Origin: Methylobacterium sp. Leaf125 | GTDB lineage: Bacteria; Pseudomonadota; Alphaproteobacteria; Rhizobiales; Beijerinckiaceae | Length of the DNA: 64,000 bases | Reading direction: 5' to 3' | Assembly (NCBI RefSeq): GCF_001423085.1 | Contig: NZ_LMNU01000001.1 | Coordinates: forward strand, 613,495 to 677,494 | Part shown: piece after piece, positions 17,111 to 26,125 of the stretch | Position numbering within the stretch: position 1 is the first letter of the stretch | How the letters are laid out: the number at the start of each line of letters is the position of its first letter | The notes under the pieces: generated by a model | Database searches by the model: none | What the model was told of the DNA's origin: nothing | Seen by the model: the letters and a program-made list of their open reading frames with translations, nothing else | Program-made: the position numbers and the translations under genes

Positions 17111-17604
17111 GGAACGCGTTCAGGGCTTTCGCGCGCCATCCCGCTCCCTGGCCGGCCGTCGAACGCCCCGCCGGCCGCCTGGCGCCGTGCTCAGGCGTCA
17201 GGCCTCGCCTTCGGAAAGGGGGCGCGCGGCGTGGATGAAGGCCCTGCCACGGACCACGTCGGCCCCGTGCCGACGACGGCCGGGACCTCTCCGGACCCTC
17301 CCGCCCGGAGCGGCACCGGCGCGGCCCGAGATCACCCGGAACCGAGCCGGGCGTAGCCATTGTCAGGTATCCGACCTGGCCCCTGGAGGTAATCCCCTTG
17401 GCGGAATTACTTTATCCGATCCACAGAGTATGGTTCGTGACATCAGGGTTTCGTTAACAATCTGACAGTTGTCGCCGTCGTCACGATTGCTGTGGGATGA
17501 CGTCATCAAATCCTTGAGCCGCTCTATCCGGGGCGTAAAAGCCTGAGGGATTTACCCTCTCGGCGCCAGACCGACCTTCTACTCTTGCGAGGGGACTCTT
17601 TGTC
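17111..17604. other. Divergent intergenic region with 12-bp palindrome
   Basis: About 490 bp between the minus-strand small gene and the RTX protein. No gene is supported. The half next to the RTX gene is more AT-rich (17395-17500) and contains the perfect palindrome GATGACGTCATC at 17496-17507, about 100 bp before the start codon. This is a plausible regulator site or promoter-proximal element. Confidence 0.5.
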
Positions 17605-20600
17605 ATGCCTACGGTTGATGGCAACCTGAACGATTGGACATCGTCGGCTCGGCTCAATCCCGCAGGCACGACAACGGCCGGATACGGTTTGTATGGCGAC
17701 CTGTCGGGCGGTGTCCTGACCTTCGCCCTCCAGGCGCCGACGGGGACGTCGATCGGGACGTACACGACGCTCTGGCTGAACACGGACAAGAACGCCACCA
17801 CCGGCTACAGCATCTGGGGCCTGTACGGCGGCTACGACTACAACATCAATATCGCCGCCGACGGCAAGCCGTACCTCTATCGCGGGGGCGACGGGCAGAC
17901 GCTCGTCTCGGCGACGCCGCTGACCTTCGCCTACAATGCCGATCACACGGTCCTGGAGGTCAGCGTCGCGGCGGCGCAGATCGGAACCCCGAAGAGCCTC
18001 AACGTCCTGGCCGACGTCAACAACAGCGTCTTCCTGCCGGGCGATTACGGGGCCGGCCCCTACACGGTCTCGGATGCGAGCACGCTGCCGGCCCGGACCT
18101 ATACGGGGCACAAGGTCGGCATCGTCTACTCGGAATCGACGGCGGCGAACTACTTCAGCCCGATGGCGTATTCGCAGCTCTACATGGCGGCGCAGAACCA
18201 GGCCGCCGCCGCGGGCGTGCCCTACGACCTCCTGTCGGAATCGGATCTCACCGATCTGGCGAAGCTGTCGAACTACGACACGCTGATCTTTCCCTCGTTC
18301 CGCAACGTCGCCGCCGCGAAGGCCGCCGCGATCACCGACACCCTGACGAGCCTGGAGAAGAACTACCACGTCGGCATCATCACCGCCGGCGACTTCATGA
18401 CGAACGACGAGAAGAACGCTCCGCTCCCCGGCGATTCCTACGCGCGCATGAAGGCGCTCCTGGATGTCAGCCGCGTCGACGGGGTCAACGGCGCGAATGT
18501 CGAGGTCAAGGCGGCGGCCACGACCAATCCGGTCATGGCGGGGTACGCGGCCGGCGAGTCGATCCACCAGTACACGAACATCAGCACCTCGTACTTCACC
18601 AGTACGGACGGGCTCGGAACGACGCTCGCCAATCAGATCGTCAACGGGCAGTCCAACATCGCCGTGATGGCGACGCAGACCGGGGGCAAGAACGTCCACT
18701 TCGCCACGGACGGCATGCTGGCCGACAACAACATGCTGGGCCACGCCCTGGATTGGACCATGGCGCCGGCGCCGGGGCCGGATGTCAGCCTCCACATGAG
18801 CCGGAACAAGGCGATCGTGGCCGCCCGCGTGGACATGGATCAGGCCATGTACACCGACGACGTCCGACCGGCCTCCGGAGCGGGCATCTACGACAAGCTC
18901 CTGCCGATCCTGACGCAGTGGAAGCAGGCCTACAACTTCGTCGGTTCCTACTACATCGACGTCGGCAACAATCCGGCCGCGGGCGAGACTACGGACTGGA
19001 CCTACTCGAAGACGTATTACAACCCGATGCTGGCGATGGGGAACGAGATCGGCTCGCATTCCCTGACCCATCCCGAGGACACCAACGTCCTCACCGCGGC
19101 CCAATTCCAGACCGAGTTCCAGCAATCCCGCGCGATCATCGAGCAGCAGCTCGGACTGACCAATATCGGCGCCGCCGTTCCCGGGGCGGGAGAAAATCTC
19201 GCGACCGCGCGGCAGATCGCGCAGTACTATCCCTACATCTCCGGCGGCGCCTCCCTGATCGGGGCCGGGTATCCCGGAGCGATCGGCTATCTCAGCCCGA
19301 CGGCCACCGATCTGAAATCGGTCTACATCGCGCCCAATACCTCCTTCGACTTCACCCTCGTGGGCTATCAGCACCTCACCGCCGCGCAGGCCTCCGCGGC
19401 ATGGGCCAAGGAGTGGGCGACGCTGACGGCGCATTCCGACCTGCCGGTCGTGGTCTGGCCCTGGCACGATTACGGTCCGACGGATTGGCTGACCGATACG
19501 ACGGATGCCGGCTACACCCAGCAGATGTTCACGGACTTCATCGCACGGGCCGCGCAGGCGGGCTCGGAGTTCGTGACCCTGAACGATCTGGCGCAGCGCA
19601 CCGCGACCCTGGAGAAGTCCGACGTCAGCTACAGCTTCGATGCGGCGTCGAACGTCCTCACCGCGTCGGCGACCACCGCGGCCGGCGATCTCGGCAAGTT
19701 CGCCCTCGACGTCGGCGCCGGCCACACGATCAAGAACGTCGCCGGCTGGTACGCCTACGACAGCAACAGCGTCTTCGTGCCGAAGGCCGGCGGGACCTTC
19801 AAGATCGCCCTCGACGGGACCCCGGACGACGTCACCCACCTGACCGCCCTCGCGGACCGGTCCGACCTCCTCAGCGTGACCGGCGACGGCAGCAACCTCA
19901 GCTACGCGGTCGTCGGTGAGGGCCACGACCTCATCCAGCTGAAATCCCATGCCGGGCAGATGGTGCAGGTCACCGGGGCGGATGGCGCGAGCCTGTCCGG
20001 CAACAGCCTGGACCTGACCCTGAACGGGTTGGGCCAGCACACCGTCTCCGTCGTCCTGGCGTCGGCGCCGGTCGGAACGACGGTGAGCGACTGGATCTTC
20101 GGAACGGACGGCGCGGATACGATCAATGGCGGGGGCGGAGCGGACACGCTGCAGGGCCTCAGCGGCAACGACACCTACATCGTCGACAACACCGGCGACA
20201 GGATCTTCGAGGCCGTGAATGCCGGGATCGACACCGTTCAAAGCGCGGTGACCTACACGCTGGCGGCCAATCTCGAGAAACTCGTCCTGACGGGGACGAA
20301 TGCCGTCAACGGAACGGGCAATGCCCTGGCGAACGTCCTCACCGGCAACGGCGCGGCGAACACGCTCGCCGGCGGCGACGGCGCCGATCTCCTGGAGGGC
20401 AAGGCCGGCAACGATATCCTGACGGGCGGGCTCGGCGCCGACGCCTTCCTCTTCAACAAGGCGGGTCAGGGCATCGACCTCGTGCGCGACTTCTCGCGGG
20501 CGCAGGGCGACAAGCTCCAGGTGCACGCCTCCGACTACGGCCTCGCGGTCGGCACGCTCGCGAGCGACTGGTTCGAGACGAGCGCCAGCGGTCTCGCCAC

Positions 20601-20748
20601 CAAGGCGCACGCGGAGTTCGTCTTCAACTCGGGATCGCACACGCTGAGCTGGGACGCGGACGGCATCGGCAGTGCCGCCGCCATCCAGGTCGCCACCTTC
20701 TCCAACAACCCGCTGCTCCAGTACCAGGATTTCGCGATCGTGGTTTGA
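17605..20748 (+). CDS. RTX-tagged secreted protein with carbohydrate-binding-like and PelA/NodB-like deacetylase domains
   Basis: 1047 residues, no N-terminal signal peptide. Apparent order: a beta-sandwich of CBM9/DOMON type starting VDGNLNDW (about 3-160); a Rossmann/flavodoxin-like domain (about 170-390, beginning HKVGIVYSES); a polysaccharide-deacetylase-like barrel (about 395-690) with a D-x-D site in ARVDMDQAM, the family GNEIGSHSLTHPED (H-S-x-x-H) and VVVWPWHDYG; a beta region; then RTX nonapeptides (GTDGADTINGGGGADTL and GGDGADLLEGKAGND) with a serralysin-like C-terminus. RTX tails direct type I secretion and bind calcium outside the cell. The deacetylase motifs resemble PelA. Likely role: extracellular polysaccharide modification. 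No type I exporter is in the window. Confidence 0.75.
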   Translation: MPTVDGNLNDWTSSARLNPAGTTTAGYGLYGDLSGGVLTFALQAPTGTSIGTYTTLWLNTDKNATTGYSIWGLYGGYDYNINIAADGKPYLYRGGDGQTLVSATPLTFAYNADHTVLEVSVAAAQIGTPKSLNVLADVNNSVFLPGDYGAGPYTVSDASTLPARTYTGHKVGIVYSESTAANYFSPMAYSQLYMAAQNQAAAAGVPYDLLSESDLTDLAKLSNYDTLIFPSFRNVAAAKAAAITDTLTSLEKNYHVGIITAGDFMTNDEKNAPLPGDSYARMKALLDVSRVDGVNGANVEVKAAATTNPVMAGYAAGESIHQYTNISTSYFTSTDGLGTTLANQIVNGQSNIAVMATQTGGKNVHFATDGMLADNNMLGHALDWTMAPAPGPDVSLHMSRNKAIVAARVDMDQAMYTDDVRPASGAGIYDKLLPILTQWKQAYNFVGSYYIDVGNNPAAGETTDWTYSKTYYNPMLAMGNEIGSHSLTHPEDTNVLTAAQFQTEFQQSRAIIEQQLGLTNIGAAVPGAGENLATARQIAQYYPYISGGASLIGAGYPGAIGYLSPTATDLKSVYIAPNTSFDFTLVGYQHLTAAQASAAWAKEWATLTAHSDLPVVVWPWHDYGPTDWLTDTTDAGYTQQMFTDFIARAAQAGSEFVTLNDLAQRTATLEKSDVSYSFDAASNVLTASATTAAGDLGKFALDVGAGHTIKNVAGWYAYDSNSVFVPKAGGTFKIALDGTPDDVTHLTALADRSDLLSVTGDGSNLSYAVVGEGHDLIQLKSHAGQMVQVTGADGASLSGNSLDLTLNGLGQHTVSVVLASAPVGTTVSDWIFGTDGADTINGGGGADTLQGLSGNDTYIVDNTGDRIFEAVNAGIDTVQSAVTYTLAANLEKLVLTGTNAVNGTGNALANVLTGNGAANTLAGGDGADLLEGKAGNDILTGGLGADAFLFNKAGQGIDLVRDFSRAQGDKLQVHASDYGLAVGTLASDWFETSASGLATKAHAEFVFNSGSHTLSWDADGIGSAAAIQVATFSNNPLLQYQDFAIVV

Positions 20749-20883
20749 TCGGGCGCGGCCTCCCCGGAGGCTTCGCGAACGCGCTTCGCTCGGCACCGCG
20801 GGCGATGCCGCGCGCAGGGGGGGCGCCGCCGGAGGGCCGCCGCGCCGTTCAACGACCGATACGGCCGGCCCCGCTCGACACGG

Positions 20884-21423
20884 TCAGGCCAGGAAGAGCT
20901 CGGTCCGGTCGGAGGGGATCGCGCGCCCCGAAGCACCGGGCGGTCCGTCGATCGATGCGCCGGCGCCCGAGGCCCGGTGTTCGATGACCTCACCCGATCG
21001 CCACGTGATCGCGTTCCGTCGTTCGATCAAGCCCAGCAGGGCGGCGGCGGTCTGCCGAACGCGAACCTGAGTCTGCGTGATCTCGTTGTCGAGCGTGGCA
21101 TTCAGCGCCTCGAAGACCAGCTCTTCCTTGAAGGCGTATTCTTCGAGGATCTCCTCGATCTCCTGCCGGACGGGATCCAGAAACTCGACGCCGAACCCAT
21201 CGGCCTCCTGCCGGGCGATCCTGCAGGCGCGCGGCAGATTGCTCCCGCCGATCGTCAGATCGAAATGCGCCGGGACAGCCCGGCCCGTGTTGGGCTTCAG
21301 GAAAGCACCGAGCGATGAGATGTCCGTGATGGCGCAACCGATCGCGCTGCTGACTTTTGGAACGAAGATCCGTCCGTCGAGCGAGCAGGACTGCCGATAA
21401 ACTCTTCGTCTGTCTAGCATCAT
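20884..21423 (-). CDS. PilZ domain protein
   Basis: 179 residues. The c-di-GMP-binding signature is visible: an N-terminal RRRVYR (residues 5-10) followed by DISSLGAF (Asp34, Ser36, Gly39), which fits the RxxxR and D/NxSxxG pattern, then a beta-barrel ending near GFGVEFL. The C-terminal 90 residues are a long helical segment (EEILEEYAFKEELVFEAL) and a polar tail of unknown function. It is convergent with the RTX/deacetylase gene. Probable cytoplasmic c-di-GMP effector. Confidence 0.85.
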   Translation of the reverse strand: MMLDRRRVYRQSCSLDGRIFVPKVSSAIGCAITDISSLGAFLKPNTGRAVPAHFDLTIGGSNLPRACRIARQEADGFGVEFLDPVRQEIEEILEEYAFKEELVFEALNATLDNEITQTQVRVRQTAAALLGLIERRNAITWRSGEVIEHRASGAGASIDGPPGASGRAIPSDRTELFLA

Positions 21424-21902
21424 ACAAACCCACTGCCGAATTCGTTGGCACTCTCTCGATTTAAATTCGATAGGTTTCCAAAATTCTAACCGAAAAATAT
21501 TTCGCTTCCTGTTATTGACGCGCTAAATCTAGCAATCCGTATCAATGTAAATCCAATTGTTGCGCATAGATTGCGGTTCTGTATCCGAATAATTCAGCAA
21601 TCAGGCGTGATACTGTGGGTTCGGATGATCTTGATAAGGGAGGTGAGCGCCTTCGGCTCGGTCGCATCAATGTCCGCATCATCCAAACCTGCCACATGCG
21701 TCGCGAACGCGGATCATTCGGCTGGACAGGGGTGAACCGGAGACCGCGTTACGCAGTCACGAAGGGTATCGACGACCCACGGAGAAGCCGCGATAGGCCA
21801 GACAGATTGCAGCGGCGAAATCCGGCCGGCGGCCAATCGCGGCTCCCTCGGTGTTGCGCTTTTGTTCTAGGCCGCGACGAGCCGGGCGGCCATACTCCGC
21901 CC
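21424..21902. other. AT-rich intergenic region
   Basis: About 480 bp between divergent genes. The first half (21430-21610) is strikingly AT-rich for this genome, with runs such as AAAAATATTTCG. No open frame with a convincing product was found. It probably holds promoters for the PilZ gene and perhaps a horizontally acquired remnant; nothing more can be supported. Confidence 0.4.
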
Positions 21903-22286
21903 ATGTCGATGACCCTGCGCTCCGCCCTCCTGCTGTTCAGCCTCGTGCCGCAGGCGGCGACGGCGCAGGTGACGGGCCGGCCCGAGGACGGGCTCGCCGC
22001 CCTCGAGCAGGCCTGGCACGCCTGCGTGCGGGATGCGTTCGCCCAGCAGCCGCGGATGCAGAGCCGCGCCGCCTCCCAGCGCAACGCCCTCGATACCTGC
22101 CAGGCCCAGGAAGATGCCTTCGTGGCCGCGACGATGACGGCGGTGGAGGCCCGGTCGCGCGAGGCGCGCGCGGGCGAGCCGGCCCGGCGGCCCGCGCTGA
22201 CCGAGCGGGCGCGCGCCTGGGCCGCCTCCATCGCCAGCGACGTCCTCGATCCGGTCTCGTCCTGGTTCAGCGCCCTGCGCCGGTGA
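21903..22286 (+). CDS. Small exported protein, 127 aa
   Basis: Starts MSMTLRSALLLFSLVPQAATAQ, a clear Sec signal peptide with cleavage after AATA. The mature part is helical and charged, with two cysteines (HACVRDAF and LDTCQAQED) that could form a disulfide, and ends in WFSALRR. Family not recognised. Its end overlaps the 3' end of the convergent MFS gene by 20 bp. Confidence 0.65.
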   Translation: MSMTLRSALLLFSLVPQAATAQVTGRPEDGLAALEQAWHACVRDAFAQQPRMQSRAASQRNALDTCQAQEDAFVAATMTAVEARSREARAGEPARRPALTERARAWAASIASDVLDPVSSWFSALRR

Positions 22287-23580
22287 GCGGACGGCCCATC
22301 CGGGCCGCCCGAAAGGCCAGGAGGATCCCGGGGACGCCCACGAGGCCGTACAGCACCATCAGGGCCCGGCCGAGGTACTCGGCGCCGAAGACGGTGTCGG
22401 CCAGGAGCCCCAGGAGGGGCGGCCCGGTGCCCGAGGCCGTCAGGGTCACGGCGGCGACGAAGAGGGCGCTGACCCGCCCGCGCAGGCTGACCGGCGTCAG
22501 GAGCTGCACCCCCGCCACCGCGGGCGGCGCGGTGAACCCGATCACGGCCGTGAGGAGGGTGAAGGCGGCGAGCGAGAGGGTCCGGTCGGAGGCCACCGCC
22601 ATCACGATCGCGGGCGGCAGGGCCGCCATCAGGCCGAAGCCGAGCAGGCGCGAGGCGGCGGCGCGCCGGCGCGCCCGCGCCACGCGGTCCAGCAACAGGC
22701 CCGCGGACAGATGGCCGAGCGGACCGCCGATCAGCAGCAGCCCGCCCAGAACCATGCCGCTCTCCGCGGGGCTCATGCCGTGGTCTCGCACGTAGAGGGT
22801 CGGCCCCCAGGCGGCCAGGGTCCGACCCATCAGGACGGCGCAGGCCGCGGCCGCGAAGTGGGGCAGGTAGATCCGCCGCCGGCGCAGGATCCACGTCCAG
22901 GCGGGCTTCAGCCCCGCCCTGGCGGCGGGCGGGGCCCGTGGCAGCCGGACCGCGACCGCGCCGAGGATCAGCGCGAGGTTGGGCAGGCAGGCGAGGAGGA
23001 ACAGGGCACGCCAGGGCGGCAGCGGGCCGAGGCCGGGACACGCCAGGCCGCCCCGCAGGACGAGCCAGGCCAGGATCGCGCCGCCGGCGAGCAGGGCGAA
23101 GCTCTGCCCGAGGCTGCCGCCCGCCGTGAACAGCGACACGTTCCGGGCCATGCGGCCCTGCGCGGAGCCGTGGGCGATGAGCGAGAGCGAGGCCGGCACG
23201 AGTCCGGCCTGCCCCAGTCCGAGGGCGAGCCGGCTGAGGAACAGCACCGCGAAGGAGCCGGCCAGACCGAACCCGAGGGTCGCCAGGGTCCAGAGGCCGA
23301 TGCTGGCCAGCAGGATCTGCCGGTGGTGCCCCCGATCCGCGAGGCTGCCGATGAGCGGCATGGTCAGCGCGTACAGGATGACGAAGGCCGAGCCGTGGAG
23401 CAGGCCGAGCTGGGCGTCGCTGAGGCCGAGCGCCTGCTTGACCGGAGTCGTCACGAGGGTGATCAGGAAGCGGTCGCTGGCCGCCGAGAGCTGCGCGAGG
23501 ATGAGCAGGGCCAGGGGGCCGAACCCCAGGACCGTGCGGGCCGGAGCCGTGAGTGGGAGCCTTCCGGAGGTCTCGCTCAT
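22267..23580 (-). CDS. MFS transporter
   Basis: 437 residues from the ATG at 23580, with 12 predicted membrane helices. MFS features: the loop 2-3 motif GSLADRGHHRQILLASIG, with a second, similar loop in the C-terminal half (GLLLDRVARARRR). The frame runs on upstream through the AraC gene on the opposite reading, but only this start gives a proper MFS N-terminus (AQLSAASDRFLITLVTTPVK). Probable inner-membrane exporter or sugar-phosphate/drug-type porter; the substrate is unknown. It lies 49 bp downstream of the AraC-type regulator on the same strand, which probably controls it. Confidence 0.88.
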   Translation of the reverse strand: MSETSGRLPLTAPARTVLGFGPLALLILAQLSAASDRFLITLVTTPVKQALGLSDAQLGLLHGSAFVILYALTMPLIGSLADRGHHRQILLASIGLWTLATLGFGLAGSFAVLFLSRLALGLGQAGLVPASLSLIAHGSAQGRMARNVSLFTAGGSLGQSFALLAGGAILAWLVLRGGLACPGLGPLPPWRALFLLACLPNLALILGAVAVRLPRAPPAARAGLKPAWTWILRRRRIYLPHFAAAACAVLMGRTLAAWGPTLYVRDHGMSPAESGMVLGGLLLIGGPLGHLSAGLLLDRVARARRRAAASRLLGFGLMAALPPAIVMAVASDRTLSLAAFTLLTAVIGFTAPPAVAGVQLLTPVSLRGRVSALFVAAVTLTASGTGPPLLGLLADTVFGAEYLGRALMVLYGLVGVPGILLAFRAARMGRPLTGAGR

Positions 23581-23629
23581 ACGGTCCGCGACGCGCGAAG
23601 GGGCCGCCGCACGCCGGGAACGCGGGGCA

Positions 23630-24655
23630 TCAGTAGAGTTCGCTGTGCCAGGCTGCGAGGGGCCAGGACCGATCGCCCCGGGCATGCACGTCGCTGCGCA
23701 GCTGCTCGATGGAGGTCCGGAACTGCCCGGGCGGGCGGCCGAAAGCCGTCCGGAAGGCCCGATTGAAATGCTGCTCGCTGGCAAAGCCGTAGGCGTAGGC
23801 GAGGGTGGCGATCGAGCGCGTTTCGCCCTGGCGCCGGAGGGCGTCGCGCGCCCGTTCCAGGCGGCGCTGCTGCACGAAGCGGGCGACCCCGCCGTCCCGC
23901 AGGAAGGCCCGGTAGAGGAGGCTCCGCGAAATCCCGAGTTCCGCCGCGATGGTCTCGGCGCTGAGGGCGCGGTTCGCGAGGTGCCGCTCCACGTGGGCCT
24001 CGGCCTCGCGGCGGCGGCGGCCGGTGTCGTCGGGCCCATCGTGGACCGCGGCCCAGACGATGGCTTCGGTGGGGGCGGCATGGCCGCGAAGCGCGGCCGC
24101 CAGGAGCATGCCGAGCACGGCGCTCGACCGCGAGACCACCGCGCTGTCGAGGGTCTCCGAGCGACGGGTCAGGGACACGATGAAATCGGCCACGAGGCCG
24201 CCCACGCACTCCGGAAGGATCGCCCCGTGGAATGTGCGCAGGTCGGGGACCAGGGGCTCGATCAGCTCGCGCGCCACCGGCGTCGAGATCTGCCGCACGC
24301 GGTGCGCCCGGCTCAGGTGCGGCAGGGTGTTGTCGCAGACCAGGATCTCCCCCGGTCGGACGCGGCGCTCGTGCCCGGGCGGCCCGGCCAGCAGCTCGCC
24401 CTCGAGGAGCAGGTGAAGCGTGATATGGTCGAATCCGTCCTGTCGCACCCGCTGCGGGGATCGGCTGTGCTGAAGCCCGTTCAGACGGCGTTTGAACAGG
24501 ATCATCCGATCCAGCCGGTAGGCCTGCACCTGGGCGTAGAAGTCCGGTCCGATCCGTGCGACATCGGCGCCGCCGGCATAGAGGTCACGATACGCCTCGA
24601 ACGCGAACTCCGGGCCGACCTCCTGGGTGGAAAAGGCGAACGACGGAAGCGACAC
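23630..24655 (-). CDS. AraC family transcriptional regulator
   Basis: 341 residues from a GTG at 24655. The N-terminal half is the AraC-binding-like domain seen in ToxR/AraC-type activators (beta-rich, with HITLHLLLEGEL and VRPGEILVCDNT). The C-terminal 100 residues carry two helix-turn-helices: AETIAAELGISRSLLYRAF, then IATLAYAYGFASEQHFNRAFRTAFGRPPGQF. The gene lies upstream of the MFS transporter on the same strand, so the pair probably forms an inducible efflux or uptake unit. Confidence 0.9.
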   Translation of the reverse strand: MSLPSFAFSTQEVGPEFAFEAYRDLYAGGADVARIGPDFYAQVQAYRLDRMILFKRRLNGLQHSRSPQRVRQDGFDHITLHLLLEGELLAGPPGHERRVRPGEILVCDNTLPHLSRAHRVRQISTPVARELIEPLVPDLRTFHGAILPECVGGLVADFIVSLTRRSETLDSAVVSRSSAVLGMLLAAALRGHAAPTEAIVWAAVHDGPDDTGRRRREAEAHVERHLANRALSAETIAAELGISRSLLYRAFLRDGGVARFVQQRRLERARDALRRQGETRSIATLAYAYGFASEQHFNRAFRTAFGRPPGQFRTSIEQLRSDVHARGDRSWPLAAWHSELY

Positions 24656-25100
24656 GTCTGGCTGAACCCACCCGATCGATCAGAGGGCCCATCGGACAAA
24701 TCCCAATCGACCAGTTCCAACACCCCCGGGATAGGGTGTTCCGAACGCGTGAGACAACTCACGGTTTCGTGACCGATGCAAGCGCTAAGTATGAGGCGGT
24801 GACATCCGAATTCAGCGCGATGCCGACCCGGCACCAGAGGCGTGTTGGCTCCGGCGCCTCAGACCCCTCGACAATAAAGCGTTCCGCCTCTGTTTCGATG
24901 CGGGCGGATCAAGACAGGCCGTCGTCGATGGCCGTGGACGCAGCCCCGGCGCACAACACACACGCCATCGGACGCGCCGGGATCGGCGACCGGGCCTATA
25001 CCTTCCCCGGGGCGGTCGCCCGCGCACGGCAACGCCTCGGTAACCGTTACGCCCTAAATCTCACGCACCCCGCCGCTCACCAAACTCCGCGATCCGCACG
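24656..25100. other. Intergenic region, no supported gene
   Basis: 445 bp between the divergent AraC gene and the 71-aa gene. Open frames exist on both strands but lack recognisable features. Base composition is somewhat lower in GC than that of the flanking genes. Confidence 0.4.
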
Positions 25101-25316
25101 ATGACCAGAGACCAGCTTGCCGCCGAGTTGCTTCGTATTTCCAAGCTGCAACTCAGCGATATTACCCGTGCCGTCAAGAATGGAGAGAAATCGATTGCCT
25201 TGAACGAGGTCATTGATCTTGGCCGACGCCTGAACCGCCTCGCGGATGCGGTCGCGGGACGTCCGGCCCCGGTCGCCACGCCCGCGGCCACCGACGACAG
25301 CCTCGTCCAGGCGTGA
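25101..25316 (+). CDS. Small helical protein, 71 aa (partner of HNH-type gene)
   Basis: Starts MTRDQLAAELLRISKLQLSD. Two amphipathic helices (residues 3-30 and 34-52, ending NRLADAVAG) are followed by an Ala/Pro-rich tail. Family not recognised. Its TGA overlaps the GTG start of the HNH-type gene (GTGA), so the two are translationally coupled and probably act together. The first half of the gene is richer in A/T than its surroundings. Confidence 0.65.
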   Translation: MTRDQLAAELLRISKLQLSDITRAVKNGEKSIALNEVIDLGRRLNRLADAVAGRPAPVATPAATDDSLVQA

Positions 25317-26104
25317 GCGCCGCTTCGGAGTGGCGGACCGAGCGGAACGTCGCCGCCCGCGCGCGCCTCGACCGTGCCCTGCCCGGCATCTTCCCGGCCC
25401 CCGTCCTGCGGCACGCCCTGTCGCGCCCGCTGATTCCGCCAACGCCGCGCCTCGCGGTGGAGAGCTACTGGCGCGCCCATCTCCTGCGTGCCGACCGGCT
25501 GGCGCGGGCCCTCGCGACGCGCTCGGGCCATCCCGAGGGCTGGACCTGGCGTCTCGGCACCGAGAAGGGATCCGGCCTCGCCGCCAGCTTCCGGATGCCG
25601 CCCTCGCCCTTCCGGGAGCCGGCCCATGCGCGCGGCAAGGGCCATTGCTGCATCTGCGGGCAGCCGGTCTACCGCTTCGGCTGGCATCGGGATCTCTGGG
25701 GTGCGGGCGTCCCGAACAAGAACGCGCGCTGGCACGCGGCCTGTGTCGCCGCCTGGAAGCTCTGGGTGGCGCCCAGCGACCAGGTGAAGGTTCTGAAAGC
25801 GCATCAGCGCCACCGCTGTGCGGCCTCGGGCAAGCGGTTGTTCAAGACCGCCGAGGTCGACCATCGCGTGCCCCTCTACCGCGTCTGGCGGGAACATCGG
25901 GACGATCCCTGGCCGACGCTGCTGGGCTTCTGGGGCTCTCCGAACCTCCAGGTCGTCAACCGCGTGGTCCACGTGGAGAAATGTGGCCGCGAGGCCGGCG
26001 AGCGGGCGCTGAGCCGGCAGGTCGCGCTCCTGCGCACCGCTTTCCCGGAGGATCGCGCGGAGGAGGCCGCATGGGAGCCCCTGCCGGTCGACGGGGCGGG
26101 CTGA
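25313..26104 (+). CDS. HNH-endonuclease-like protein with extra zinc motif
   Basis: 263 residues, GTG start overlapping the upstream stop. Residues 1-105 are Arg-rich and helical without recognised motifs. A first cysteine/histidine cluster (CCIC at 112-115, HAAC at 141-144) looks like a treble-clef zinc site. An HNH-like core follows: Cys169, VDHRVPL (Asp183-His184), then NLQVVNRVVHVEKCGREA (Asn211, His220, Cys224). HNH proteins nick or cleave DNA, and many sit in phage, defence or repair modules. No phage gene is adjacent. The coupled 71-aa helical partner is the only clue to its job. Confidence 0.65.
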   Translation: MSAASEWRTERNVAARARLDRALPGIFPAPVLRHALSRPLIPPTPRLAVESYWRAHLLRADRLARALATRSGHPEGWTWRLGTEKGSGLAASFRMPPSPFREPAHARGKGHCCICGQPVYRFGWHRDLWGAGVPNKNARWHAACVAAWKLWVAPSDQVKVLKAHQRHRCAASGKRLFKTAEVDHRVPLYRVWREHRDDPWPTLLGFWGSPNLQVVNRVVHVEKCGREAGERALSRQVALLRTAFPEDRAEEAAWEPLPVDGAG

Positions 26105-26125
26105 CGGGCCGGGCGGCCCGCGCGC

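Noticed and set aside
17524..20796. 1090-aa minus-strand frame opposite the RTX protein gene
   Set aside because: Shadow frame of a high-GC gene; sequence is Arg/Gly/Val-rich without protein features, while the plus strand has clear RTX and deacetylase motifs.
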